Shown one piece after another: positions 36,055 through 47,190 of a stretch of DNA of 64,000 nucleotides (the stretch's first letter is position 1; every line of letters begins with the position of its first letter). Source of the DNA: Anaspis maculata (Eukaryota > Arthropoda > Insecta > Coleoptera > Scraptiidae); assembly GCA_949128115.1 (NCBI GenBank), contig OX421966.1:1488001-1552000 (forward strand). The letters run 5' to 3'. The notes below the pieces were generated by a model that saw nothing but the letters and a program-made list of their open reading frames with translations, had not been told where the DNA came from and searched no databases. The position numbers and the translations under genes are program-made.

Positions 36055-36404
36055 TTATGACTGTCTAGGTCTCGGTTCTCCGTCCAAAGTTTCGTACTGT
36101 GCATGCATGACGCAGTAGCTAAAATACCTAGATCGAATTCGGACTCCCTCGTCTCCTTCTCTGTTCCAGTACCGGTACAGGTCTTTGATGGTTCTATCAT
36201 ACCCACTCATCAGTGAGCCCTTGATTTTCAATAAAAATGTCAAGAGGTCCTCCACTGAACGAATACCATTTAAATAAAAAAAAGACGTGACCCTCAGTCT
36301 ATCCACGTATTGGAACGTGGAAGAAAACAGAGCAATTTTTACGTATCGTGGCCATAGGTCAACTGGTCCCGCGATGTCTTGCACCACCCACAATATATCG
36401 CCTG
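36055..36404 (-). CDS. probable 3'-terminal exon of an unidentified gene
   Basis: The minus strand is open from an upstream stop near 36427 to a TAA at 36057-36055. A plausible acceptor (CAATTCCAG, then GCG) lies near 36404, giving about 115 codons starting GDILWVVQDIAGPVDLWP and containing SSTFQYVDRLRVTSFFYLNG. The composition is balanced and unlike the satellite peptides: it has W, Y, D and R, with hydrophobic residues spaced as in helices. The stop is followed within about 20 bases by AATAAA (36036-36031), a classic polyadenylation signal. I recognise no domain. No upstream exon could be placed, and MITE copies lie in that direction. It may be the tail of a host gene or of a transposon ORF. 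Confidence 0.4.
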
Positions 36405-36828
36405 GAATTGTATATATTTCATTAATTCATTCACCTGAGCTTTTCATTTTTGTGACAAATTTATTGCTCACCTCCATTAAATGGACCTCTGTAGACGGTC
36501 TGCAGCCGCTGTACTTGGAACTGATAATTATTATTTGCCATGCCGACGTTATTGACCAATCTGATTGCGTTAAGGGATTCGATCCAAAATGAGTCTCGAA
36601 ATGAGTTCTGTCCCGTCACTTTTGTCACCTATGCAGTTTGAATTTAAGAACTGACATTTTTTTAAAGTGTTCATTATTGTGTCCGTCATACACTGTACCT
36701 GTTGACTATTGGTGAAAAGAGATCTATATCAGTGCAGAAAAAAGTGGAAGAAACGTAGAACGTAGCTTAACTTTGAAAAAAGGCATATTATTCAGATATC
36801 CTCCACCTATTTATTGATCTACGAGTTT
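36405..36828. other. spacer, no gene recognised
   Basis: No repeat family or gene was recognised. If the exon at 36055-36404 is real, this is its intron or upstream region. Confidence 0.4.
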
Positions 36829-36925
36829 TATAAGACGTAGTCACACGACTGGTTTTGGGGCACGACGAGCTTGCGAGAAGTGCTCTTATAGAAGAAGTGT
36901 GATAATACGTTTTATGAAACCAAAG
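36829..36925 (-). mobile_element. ~95-bp MITE-like element, inverted copy
   Basis: Contains GACTGGTTTTGGGGCACGAC and ends near AATACGTTTTATGAA. In reverse complement it matches 37430-37530, including TATTRTCACACT near one end and GCAAGCTCGTYG in the middle. It has weak terminal inverted symmetry (ATAAGACGTA, then AATACGTTTTAT). Confidence 0.7.
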
Positions 36926-37186
36926 TGAGACGGTCGCCTACATTTTGGTAGCAATCAATTGTTTTTATCTACCTACTTTGCGTTACTAATGGATTCATTA
37001 TTACATAGAAAGCGGCAAGGAAAGCGGTGTTCTAATGAAGAATATTATTCAACTGCTTTCCAACCAATAGCAACAATTTATTGTCAGTAGAAGGTAGGCG
37101 AATGTCAGTGCGGAGGTGTCCCCTGTCAAACGTTTCTATTTTTAGCAGCCAGAATTTACAATTTCTGGGTCATTATCAGAGTGAAG

Positions 37187-37416
37187 TAGATAATAGTATA
37201 TTATTCAACAAGCGGGTAATGATTGCTTCTTACTCATGAGGATGCAGTTTGCCGACACGAGCCTTGGCGAGTGTCGTAAAGCATCCGAATGAGTAAAAGC
37301 CATTAGCCGCGAGTAGAATACTATGCTTTATCCGGTCTAATTGGAAAATACAGGCATGTATGCGCGTGATAATGCGTGCATATTATTCAATAGGATTGGA
37401 TAAAATAGTATATTAT
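37187..37416 (-). mobile_element. second copy of the ~210-bp MITE
   Basis: Reverse complement of 34380-34590. It shares the CGGGTAATGATTGCTTCTTA, ATGAGGATGCAGTTTGCC and GTCGTAAAGCATCC words. The left end has a short deletion relative to the other copy. Confidence 0.85.
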
Positions 37417-37429
37417 AGGTACTTGTTTA

Positions 37430-37530
37430 ATAAGACGTATTGTCACACTGCTTCTTTTGGAATACTACTAGCAAGCTCGTTGCGCCCCAAAACCAGTAGT
37501 GGCTATACTGTCTTAATGAAAGTCGTAAAC
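37430..37530 (+). mobile_element. ~95-bp MITE-like element, direct copy
   Basis: TAATAAGACGTATTGTCACA, then GCAAGCTCGTTGCGCCCCAA, then AACCAGTAGTGGC. This is the partner of 36829-36925 in the opposite orientation. Confidence 0.7.
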
Positions 37531-38131
37531 CTAATAATATAACATTATTATCGGTTAAAAAGCACTTCAACAAAATGTTCTTTCAGACACAGCTTTCAGT
37601 ATTAAAAAGTATCCATTGTTAAACCAAAATTGATAAGCTTTAGTAATGGGGCAGTATCACCATGGGTTTGCGGTCATCCTTAAAAGGTGGCATAGTATAA
37701 GTTCAGCCGACAGAAGTTTTTGCTTAGTTACTGTGAGAGTTCCTAATAGAAATTAGAAAAAAATCTATTCTAGCAGCTATGTACCTAGGTATGTAGAGTA
37801 ATCGAATAAATTTCTCCTCAAAGTAGGCCTCGGTCTCTTTGGGAGCCATGTTTTTCCACCAGACTTTCAGGAATCACAGGTGACTTGAGAAGAAATTTAT
37901 TCGATCACTCGTTAGTTGAAAAGATCCAGAATTTGAACTGAGTACTCTTTTATTTTAGGCATTTTTAAGGAACGTGAATGAGTGACAATAAGAAGAATAT
38001 TGACAACATAGAGACTAACTGAATTGATTAATGTTTAGTGAATGACATAACAGATCTAAATAATTTCAACCTAATAACTAACAAAAATCAATTAATTATC
38101 ATTAACTACCAGGTATTTCAGGTTAACTAAG
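37531..38131. other. 3' flank of the MULE gene, no other gene
   Basis: AT-rich, no ORF of note. CGAATAAATTTCTCCTCAAAG near 37803 and its reverse-complement-like GAGAAGAAATTTATTCG near 37887 form an inverted repeat (arms of about 15-17 bp) that may belong to a small inverted-repeat element. I could not find a clear terminal inverted repeat for the MULE. Confidence 0.4.
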
Positions 38132-40051
38132 TTACAACTTTAAGTTATGAGCAATGGCCCTTAGATATTCGAATAACGATTTTCCGTCTCGATTTATACA
38201 CGAGTCTACTAGCATTTTCTCCCTTTTGATATTCCTTTTTGACATCTGTGCTTTAGGTACACCACGAATATACAGTTCAATCTCGTTTTCGACAGTATTC
38301 TGCTCTTTTCTCAGCTCGTCTAGAAGGAAAAAAAAGCTGGCATGGGGTGTACCAACCAACTGGTTAATCCTGCGATGCCAGGCCTCAGCATGGTTTGACG
38401 TTCTTGGCAGACCCAATTCTTTAACAATTTTCATATAACAGGATTTTTAAGTTGAACAACGAAAATATCAAAATGAATGTACCTAAATTCTCGTACACGG
38501 ACCACAATGCTGGCGGAAACTTTGGGGGCGTTCTGATTTCTTTGCTGGTTGATTTCATTTTGCCGAGGGCATAGTTATCTTCGAACCATGTAACCATGGG
38601 GACGGCTTCCTCCGGCATTGTTTCTTTCAATATTCTGAATGCATCTGGAATCTCGTGAACTGGCATGAAAGCCAGAGCCATCATTTGCCTTATTTTTAGG
38701 CTGAATGTCTCATTTGTTCCGTAGAATCCAGCAAGCCCAGATTTCTGCAGCCGTCGCCATGCTGCCTGGCATAGATGGAACAGACACCCTTTATTTCTCA
38801 CACCAGGGAATTCTTTCTTCGATGCATTGATGGCAGCAACCTCAAAATCGGAAATTATTATTTCCGGAGCCAAATTCAGGTCGTTCTCCTCAGCAAACTC
38901 TGTCAAAGCCTGAAATAATTTGAAATTGTTACCTGGATCTTCACCTATGTGTTTTTTTTTTCTATTTATGATTTTTTTTGCTGGGTTGCAATGGCAACAG
39001 TTTCTATTATTTATTTCAATTCAGTGAACCACCTATACCACAGTCGTATATCAGTTTCGATACGGGGGTTATCCATGAGAATTTTAGGAATATTTATTTT
39101 ATATCATATTTTTTTTTGTACTTTATGAATATGGTATGATAATATGATACCTACTAACCTTGAACATTACAGTGTAGGTTTCTTCTTTTTTAGTTGTTAA
39201 TAAAGCATATACCAAAGGAACAATCCTGGCATTGGCGCCGTTGCCAATTTTGCCATGGATCGTGAACAGCTGTTTGAAAACCCGGGGAACAATTTTGAAT
39301 GTCCCGTCCATGATCCAGAACTGGGAGGCACCTAATCTTGTTACATTTTGTTTAGTTGTAAAAAGAAGAATCCTATCGTCACCTAGAAATTAAAAATATA
39401 TGTAGTTGGGTCAGAAATCCTTATAGCAATATCACCTAATGCAATATCTTTGACCAAAAAGGGTTCCCTAGACAGCGTGAGCATGAATTCTGGCGGAATC
39501 AGAACATTTTCCTCGTCAGTTGGCTCTTTGGGGTACAATTTTCTTTTGACTCGTTTAATTTTTTTTCGTTGAGCCTCTCTGTCCGGTAAATAAGGCCGTA
39601 TATTTTCGGATACTTCTGCCATTGCTGATTGCATTACTTGCGAAGGCGTCGCTCTTGTTTCGGCAATTTCTACAACAATAAAACGATGAAATTCCAATGC
39701 AGGAGGTTTTTCTTGGGTAGTTATTTAGAGCAGGTAGACAGGTACTCATCAAAATAGATAGAGGATCCTTGGCTTCCTCAACTTACCTTTAACCAGAATA
39801 TTTGCCTTAGTTATACCATATCTGTGGGTCTCAGGTGGATGGTTGTGTTCGGACCACTTCGTCAATTTTTGGCTTGCATTTTGCAATACCGTGCAAGCTC
39901 GACCATTGCACTTATACCTGCCTTTTTCATCGCAATTCCAGTAAAAGTTCAAATCTCTGCTTTTATCCTTTACCATCAAAAATCCCCTCACCAAAATTTT
40001 GGGTTTACCCCGCTGCGAGGCAACCATTTTGCAAAAATCGCCGACTTCCAT
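38132..40051 (-). pseudogene. FLYWCH zinc-finger MULE transposase, five exons, frameshifted
   Basis: Exons on the minus strand: 40051-39787, 39669-39436, 39383-39159, 38909-38483 and 38418-38132. Introns are GT-AG and 52-249 bp. The start ATG at 40051 has G at -3 and at +4. The product would be about 478 residues. A FLYWCH-type zinc finger near residues 24-71 has FYWNC (C40), C48, and EHNH (H69, H71). A MULE-type DDE domain follows: MDGTF (D192), ISDFE (D262), CLFH (C283, H286) and NHAEAWHRRIN (E395). Family knowledge: such proteins cut and insert Mutator-like DNA transposons. Exon 3 enters in the wrong frame: a six-T run near 39360-39365 has one base too many for DDRILLF to join TTKQN. Without that base the spliced length is a multiple of three. 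The last acceptor is weak. It is an inactive copy or holds a homopolymer sequencing error. Confidence 0.85.
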
Positions 40052-41185
40052 TGCAATCTTGAAACAAAATCGACATGATCAGAATTCTGATAGTTTCTGT
40101 TGAGTCTATATTCATTTAAATTGTCATTGATGATCCTCCGGCCGACCTACAACTGAATCATGAGCTGAACTTGGTAAAGAAGGACTCCTGGACCTTCTGC
40201 AATAAAAAATTGTTGGGCCCATCTTCCTAAATATTGCAGCTCCCCCCTGATCATGTTTGGATAGACATTTCCTCGTCTAGAATCTCAAAATACCAGACCC
40301 TCGGCAAAACGGAGTATAACAATATTGACACCAATACAATGATCAAAATCTTAATAAGTATAAAAAGCATAATTATTACAATTTATATTTCTGGTGGGTA
40401 CTTACGATTCTGGTATTCAAAGTAGCTAGCGATTAACAATTTTCACTGGAAGCGAGACTGGAAGTATTGAAATGTTTTGCACAGGCGTCAAAAATTTGCA
40501 AAAAAATGAAGGCGTTTTCACTGTTGTTTATAAAAACAAATGACACCGCAAACGGCCGATTTCAAAGCTAGCTTGGTGAACGGACACCCAGTTGTTGAGT
40601 TCGCGCGGCCGTGATTTTGAGTCGATTTTTGATTGATTAACCTTTTAGTACAGTAAAATGAGGAATTTGAATTCGAATTGATTTAAGGCTTAATGTTGAA
40701 AATATGAGAATGTAGAGAATGGAAAAACTGAATCAGAAAAACCAGATTTATATTTCACATCGCATCGAGGAATCGTGAAAGAAAAAAGAGTTGAAAATAA
40801 AGAAGATGAAAAAACTTGATTGGCAATGTTTTTCCTAAAACAGTGAGAGAACGGTAAAAGATACATGAAAATTGTCAGCAACCACGTTGTAGAGAATTCA
40901 ATGATCTACAAAAAAGTCCAGAAGGCATTTGTCTAGCTTTTTTAGTAAGGCTTTGAATCGCGTTCAAAGTTGCACGCCGCTCCAGTGAAATGGAAAAGCC
41001 GTCCGTCGGAGCGGCACCGGCTTGACATTCCTCTTTGAATGCTGTCGAGAACTTAATACTCTACAAGGAAAGTCTGGAGGCCATATGACCATCTTTCCGA
41101 TTTAGCCCTGAGAGACGTTCAAAGTAGTTCGACAGTTGAAACAACTTGAAGACAGGTATATCTGCCTCTAAACGAATATGAAAAT
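40052..41185. other. 5' flank of the MULE gene and spacer
   Basis: No further coding exon is evident upstream of 40051. A diverged tandem pair occurs at about 40890-41090: GAGAATTCAATGATCTACAA against GAGAACTTAATACTCTACAA, each followed by AAGTC and GGAGGC/GAAGGC-like words. A sharp inverted repeat that would mark the transposon end was not found by eye. Confidence 0.45.
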
Positions 41186-41189
41186 TACT

Positions 41190-42670
41190 CGAAAATTAGA
41201 TTGATTCTTCCAACAAAAATGGAATCACTTGTTCCAAACAATTCGGCTTCATTCATCCGTATACTTTTCGAATTTTCCGCGGGAAAGCGGAAAGTGCAAC
41301 TTCCACCAGTTTTCATTTTTCCCTCTATAACCCAGAACCCAGGCCAATACGTAGAAAACAATGGTCTATATCTAAAGGCTTTTGAATAAATTTTTCAACG
41401 TTATTCGGCTAAAAACTAGATTTTTCTAGTTCCAAGGAAATTTAGGGTGTTTGGAGACGTCAAACACAAAAAAAATATCATAACTTTTCAACAGTATGTC
41501 CGATTTCGTATTGGTTTGGTGTCAGATCTATCAATATTTTCTGTTAGAAGTGGTGGCAGGCTCATCGTCGATATTATAAATCACCACCCCCTGTATCGAA
41601 ACTCTTGGACTGTGGTACAGGTCATTATCTGAATTAAAATTGATAATAAAAAACTGCTATTATTGTAAGTAGCAACAAAAGGAAACTATGAATAGCAAAA
41701 TAAGACAATATGTGACAATGCAGGTAGTAATTTCAAATTATTGCAGGCTTTGACCGAGTTCGCTGCGACGTTATTCGGTGAACTACGGTGAATTTTCATT
41801 ATTTCGTAGAAAAATCGACATGTTTGGAGACCCAAGACACGTAAAAACTTGTAACTCGGTAACCGTACGTCCGAATCCAGATTGGTTGGTGTTTTAAAAT
41901 TGATAATACATTTTTGCATTTTATTATACCAGTTTCATTTTCTTTACATTTTCCGGAAAAAAGATACAGGCAAGAATTTGTTTTCCACGTTTGAGCTTCT
42001 AGCAATGTACAGGGTCGGTGTAGAAACATGAAGCCTACACCAAAACAAAGAGTATTTTTTTCCGCATTCTCCAACACCAAACACGACATGGTTACGTTGC
42101 GGTATTTTCCGGAAACTCATTTATACGCGAGAATGCAAAATTTGAGGGAGTACTCACTCATGAAGGAAATGGGAAATTTTTTTGAAATTTGGATTTTTTC
42201 AATAAAAATGGAATAACCACTTCAGTAAATTCATTTTGAACGATCCCATGTCATTGGTTCGTTTCTTGGATTTTCCGCGGGAAATGTGGAAACTCAGTTT
42301 TTCACAATTTTCCACTTTTTTTCCTAATTGACCGCGAATAAGACGTAGAAAACAACGGTTGATGAGTAAAACTATTTACGTGAATTTCTCAACGTTGTTC
42401 GGTGAATAACGATGAATTTTCTCGAATCCATAGGAAATCCGGGATGTTTGGAGATCCAAGACACGGAAAAACTTGTAACTCGGTAACCGTACGTCCGAAT
42501 CCAGATTAGTTGATGTCTTAGAATCTCCTTTCCTCGTTTGAGCTTTTGGCAATGTACAGTGCAGGGTCAATGTGGAAACATGAAACCTACACAAAAAAGT
42601 TTTTATCCCGCATTCGCCAATACCAAACATGGTATGGTGACATTTTGCAGCATTTTCCGAAAACTCATTC
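41190..42670 (+). repeat. ~500-600-bp direct repeats, three diverged copies
   Basis: Landmarks recur in order. Words around AAAAATGGAATCACTT / AAAAATGGAATAACCA are at 41216 and 42204. TTTCCGCGGGAAA is at 41272 and 42273. CAACGTTATTCGG / CAACGTTGTTCGG occurs near 41397, 41768 and 42391. AACTCGGTAACCGTACGTCC is at 41852 and 42478. CCGCATTCGCCAATACCAAA-like words occur near 42061 and 42608. All are in the same orientation. No protein is supported. The last copy abuts the minisatellite at 42690. Confidence 0.75.
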
Positions 42671-42684
42671 TGAAGCAAAGTTTT

Positions 42685-43205
42685 CTAAATCGGCGAGTCG
42701 GTGGAATTTCCTGTCGGTGAAATGTCCTGTCGGTGAAATGGCGTGTCGGTGAAATGTCCTGTCGGTGAATTGGCGTGTCGGTGAAATGTCCTGTCGGTGA
42801 AAGGGCGTGTCGGTGAAATGTCCTGTCGGTGAATAGGCGTGTCGGTGAAATGTCCTGTCGGTGAAAGGGCGTGTCGGTGAAATGTCCTGTCGGTGAATTG
42901 GCGTGTCGGTGAAATGTCCTGTCGGTGAAAGGGCGTGTCGGTGAAATGTCCTGTCGGTGAAATGGCGTGTCGGTGAAGTGTCCTGTCGGTGAAATGTCCT
43001 GTCGGTGAATCGGCGTGTCGGTGAAATGTCTTGTCGGCGAAATGGCGTGTCGGCGAATTGTCTTGTCGGTGAAATGTCCTGTCGGTGAATCGGCGAGTCG
43101 GTGAAATGTCCTGTCGGCGAAACGGCGTGTCGGTGAAATGTCCGTTCGGTGAAATGGTTGTCGGTGAAATGTCCTGTCGGTGAGTTGGTTGTCGGTGAAA
43201 TGTAC
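42685..43205 (-). repeat. 32-bp TCACCGACA minisatellite, locus B
   Basis: Same 32-bp unit as locus A, in the opposite orientation (TGTCGGTGAAATGTCC and TGTCGGTGAAATGGCG halves). Its right edge (TGTCGGTGAGTTGGTTGTCG) is the reverse complement of the left edge of locus A. As at locus A, the array is open in all frames of one strand, giving a 240-codon ORF that starts at a GTG rather than an ATG. I treat this ORF as an artefact. Confidence 0.95.
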
Positions 43206-43213
43206 CAAACCCA

Positions 43214-44250
43214 AATCAGAATCTGCCTTCGGAATTTTTTTGACGTTCCCTGTTTCCGATATACAGGGTGATTTATGTGCTCAACCGAAAATTTGGATTG
43301 GCCATATCTCAGGAATACATCGATAGAACCTTTTAAAATTTTGCAGGAATATTCTAGACCCAAGAGCCTTTGTAGCGCTCTATTCACTCATGGAATAAAT
43401 ACAGGACTGTACCCAAAATTCTGTTTTTCGAGTTTCTGTTGAAAAAGTCATTCTGTATAGATTTTTTCTCAAAATCTGATGTCATAATAGATAACGACAT
43501 GGAAAAATGCTACAAAATACGATTCCTAAATTGTTTGGCACCAATTAGGCTAATTCGAAAAAAAATTATAACAGATTCTTCATGAATATTTTTGAAAATT
43601 TGATTCAAATCACTCGAACGCTATTCCAGATCGTCAAACAAGGTCACAATTTCAATTTTGATGTTCAACCAAACTGAGGATAATTTCAGGAGATTTTCTG
43701 GAAACATGAATTTTGGTAGGAATCTGAGGTACCAAATTCATGTTTGCAGAAAATTCTCCTGGAATTATTTTTGGTTGGTCAGAGCACCACAATTGAAATA
43801 GTGACTTTGTTTTCGACCATCTGGAATAGCGTTTCACTGATTTAAATTGAAATTTTTGGAAATATTCCTGAAAAATCTCTGTTAATTTTTTTTCTCGAAT
43901 CAATTGAATTAGTGTCAAACAATCCAGGGATCGCGATTTTGTAGCATTTTTTATGTTGTTATCAAATATCACATCAGATTTTGAAAGAAATCTATACAGG
44001 GTGACTTTTTCAACCGAAACTAAAAAAAAAACAGAATTTTGGGTACGGTCCTGTATCCATTTTATAAGTGAATATGGCGCTACAAAGGCTTTTGGCTCTG
44101 GAATATACCCGCAAAAATCTAATAGATTATATTTTTGATGTATTCCTGAGATATGGCTAATCAAACTTTTCGGTTGAGCACATGAATCACTCTGTATATC
44201 GAAAACGGGAGACGTCAGGAAAATTTTGAAGGCAGATTCCGATTTTCCTT
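43214..44250. mobile_element. ~1-kb near-perfect palindromic element
   Basis: Arms of about 500 bp (43214-43716 and 43730-44250) meet across a spacer of about a dozen bases (centre near 43725). Matching landmarks: CAGAATCTGCCTTCG / GAAGGCAGATTCCG, CGATATACAGGGTGATTTAT / ATGAATCACTCTGTATATCG, GTGCTCAACCG / CGGTTGAGCAC, and AAACATGAATTTTGGTA against ACCAAATTCATGTTTGC. ATACAGGGTG also sits inside the arms. The structure fits a foldback or an inverted dimer of a shorter non-autonomous transposon. The 170-codon minus-strand ORF at 43652-44164 lies in the arms and does not resemble a known protein. Confidence 0.9.
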
Positions 44251-44316
44251 ATGAAAAAACGTCTACCCTTAAACTATGTCGTTCACTTCGTGGGATACCC
44301 TGTGTACAAATAAATC
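44250..44316 (-). mobile_element. terminus of minisatellite-bearing element, locus B
   Basis: In reverse complement it reads AGGGTATCCCACGAAGTGAA followed by an AAGGGTAGACGT segment, parallel to 31611-31660 at locus A. The palindrome at 43214-44250 lies between this terminus and the minisatellite, as if inserted into the element. Confidence 0.6.
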
Positions 44317-44640
44317 ACTTCTTGATTTTATGAAAGAGGAGTTCAATCAAGAATGTCGCTAGGCTCACCTCAACAACTCTGGGCAATACATACCTTGATT
44401 CAACCTTCACACGTAATTTTAATGTCAACCCAGTCCGTTACATTTCATACTTTCCTTATCATTGACCGGTGTTCAATAAACTCACTTTGAAACATCAATT
44501 CGTATTGTTCTTCCAATTGCCCCAAAACCCTCTTACACAATATTGACGTATCCACGTAAAGCCTGCGGCTGTATCTAGATGCAAGAGGCACTCTTTCTCA
44601 TTTTTCTTGAAAACCTATGACGTCAACACCATTTTGAGAA
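44317..44640. other. spacer, no gene recognised
   Basis: Non-repetitive sequence. GACGTCAACACCATTTTGAG at 44618 matches the satellite edge at 28157. Confidence 0.5.
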
Positions 44641-44669
44641 GTATGGAAGAATTTTCTCAATTTATTTTA

Positions 44670-46690
44670 AGATAAGTTTGAAATCGCAAGTGTGAAGCTC
44701 AAAGTTCAAAGTTTCAAGTTCAGAGTTTCAAGTTTCAATCCGAAGGTCAAAAGTTCAGAGTTCAAAGCTTCACGTTCCAGGTTTTTGATTCAAAATCTTA
44801 ATTTTGGAGCTCGAAATTTGAAGTTAGGAAATGAGAGCTCAAAGTTGGAAGTTCAAAGTTACAAATTTGAAGTTTGAAGTTCAAAGATGAGAGCTTGAAA
44901 TTTGTAGATTTATATTAAGAGTGGGATGTTTGGAATTTTCAGTTTCAAAATCCAAAATCTCAAGTAAAAAATTGAAGTTTTGGCTTTCAAATTGAGGGTT
45001 TGGAGTCTTGTTTGATGCTGAAGTTCTGAAGTCTGAAGTTCAAAGTTTGTGAGTGAAAGCCTCAAGCTGCAAGTTCTGAGTTTCGACATTGAAGTTTCAA
45101 GTTGGAAGCTTCAAGTTCAGAGATTCCAGCTGAGAGTTTCAAGTCACAAATCCAAAGTTTGAAGTTCAAAGTCTCAAGTTTGAAATTCCAGGCGTGATAT
45201 TTCTAGTTGGTAGTTTGAATTGAAAATCCAAGTTTCAGTCCAAAATTGATGATGAAGGGGTGAAAGTGGAAAGATGAAAGCTAGAATTTGGAACGTTTGA
45301 ATTCAAAGTTAGGTTCCGAAAATAGAAGATGAAAGTACAAAAATTGAATTCGAAAATCAAGATGAATGTTCAAGACTGAAACTGAAGAAGAGCTTTGGGC
45401 AGTTGGGCAGTTGGGCAGTTGGCAAATGAAAGAGCACTAGTCATTTGAATGAAACGTGAGCTTCAGTCCAACAGAACAATATTCTATATTGAAAATCGAT
45501 ATTTAGAAGAAAATCCGACCTTTGACGTGTTGAAGATTTGAGCTTTCATCTCTGCAATTTGAGGCTTCAGCTCACAAGTCCAAACTTCCAGTTATTGATG
45601 TCATTCTCCAACTTTTCATTTTCATTGTTTTCAATGAAAAATCTGTAGTTTGAAGCTTAGAGTTTGGGATTGAAATCCCAAGAACTCAAATTCCAAGAAT
45701 TCAGAGTTGAATGTCCAAAATTGGACGCTTCAATTCGGAAGTTCTAAGTTAAAAAATGATTGCTCACAAATAAGAGTCCAAAGTTCAAAATTTGAGGTTC
45801 AAAATTTAGATTTTAAAGTTCTCATCACCGAATTCACAGCTCAAAATTCAGAGTTCCGAATTTGCAGTCCAAAGTGTGGATTATGAAGTTCAGAAGTTCA
45901 AGGTTCAAAGTTCAAGAATCAAAATTTCATTCTAGTCAAGAAGTTTTTATTTTAAGTTCAAACTTCAAAATTTGCGTTTCGAGTTCAATATTCTGGGAAA
46001 AAATGTTCCAACTTGAAGTTTGAAGCTTGGCATATATGAAGCTTACCCACTAAATTCCAAAATTCAAAATTTAGGTTTCAAGTTCAAAGTTGCAGGTTTA
46101 AAGTCGGAGTTTCTAGTTTGGCATTGAAAGTTCGCAACTGGAATTGTGAAACTCAAAGTTCCATGTTCCAACTAGAAGTGTGAAGTTCAGTGCTTGAAGC
46201 CTCACTCTTCAAGTTTTGGATCCAAAATTCCAAGTTGGGAGTTCGAAATGTAATTCAAGCTACAAATTCAAAGTTCAAAGCTGAAAGTTATAAGTTCTAA
46301 AATAAGAGATTGACATTGAAAGTTTGGGAGCTCAAAATTCCAAGTTGAATACTCAAAATTTCAAGTGAAATATTTAAAATTCCCAGTCCAGAGTTAGGAG
46401 TTTGAGGATTTGGAGCTAGGGTTTCAAAGTTGAAATTTGACGTTTCAAGTTTGAAGTTTGAAGTTGAGAGTTCAAAGCTCAAAAATCGAAGCTCACAGTT
46501 GCAAGTTTTCAGTTTGAAAACTGGAATTGGAAGCTTGGCTTGAAAATTGGCTCTTCAGGTTGAAAGCTTCGAATTCCAATTTGAATTTGGAAGTTTCAAG
46601 CTACGATTTCAAAATTTGAAGTTCAAAGTTCAAAGTTTGAAATTTTAGGCGTGACATTTGAAATTTGAAAGTTTTGAATTTCACGTAGAA
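44670..46690. repeat. short-period TTGAAGT/TTCAAAG satellite, segment 6
   Basis: Same degenerate words as 9405-13130. The block also shares higher-order order with segments 2 and 3: an AACGTGAGCTTCAGTCC and GAAAATCGATATTTAGAAG stretch near 45460-45510 corresponds to 13145-13210. Confidence 0.85.
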
Positions 46691-47190
46691 CGTACTCGAG
46701 GAGCGTAACTATCCATCCATTGAACAAGAAGCTCTAACAGTGATCTATAACTATTTATTGCTTCTGGAATAAGCTTGGAAAAGGAAATGGAGAATACACA
46801 ACTGGAGCTTTTTCACTTGTGAAGCATATTCATTCGACTTTTGAGCAAAAAGCCTTGGCAATAGACGCAAAACGTATACGTTCATAACAATACAATTTTC
46901 TTCAGGACAAGCTTGAGAAATGGATCATGGAATTTTTGAAGCTTTCGCACCTGCTAAACGTGATTATTCAACTATTGAACAGAGAGCTTTGTCAGTGAAC
47001 AAGAGCTTTTGCATTGCTTTGGCGATCAGCACGAAAGCTCCAGAAGACTGGAACCAAACTTGCACGGCTTTCCAACAAAAAAATGCTGTTAAGCCTCTTG
47101 TGAAACTGGAGCTTTGCTGTAAAAAGCTCGCGTCGTTGGTACAATTCCTTCAAATTTTTTTCTGCCCCACTTTTTTCCTATACTAAATAA
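46691..47190. repeat. weak ~220-bp diverged repeat pair
   Basis: CATTGAACAAGAAGCTCTAA near 46719 resembles TATTGAACAGAGAGCTTTGT near 46973, and TTGCTTCTGGAATAAGC resembles a TTGCATTGCTTTGGCG stretch. An ATG ORF of 88 codons starts at 46920 but has no recognised domain. I treat the region as decayed repeat. Confidence 0.35.

Noticed and set aside
42665..43387. 240-codon ORF with repeating FTDRTFHRHA-type peptide (also 192 codons at 31616-32194)
   Set aside because: It starts at GTG, not ATG. The 32-bp unit has no stop in any frame of that strand and 32 is not divisible by three, so an open frame through the array is automatic. The peptide period is exactly the DNA period times three.
43652..44164. 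170-codon minus-strand ORF in the 1-kb palindrome
   Set aside because: It lies wholly within the inverted arms. The mirrored arm gives a different frame, and no domain is recognisable.
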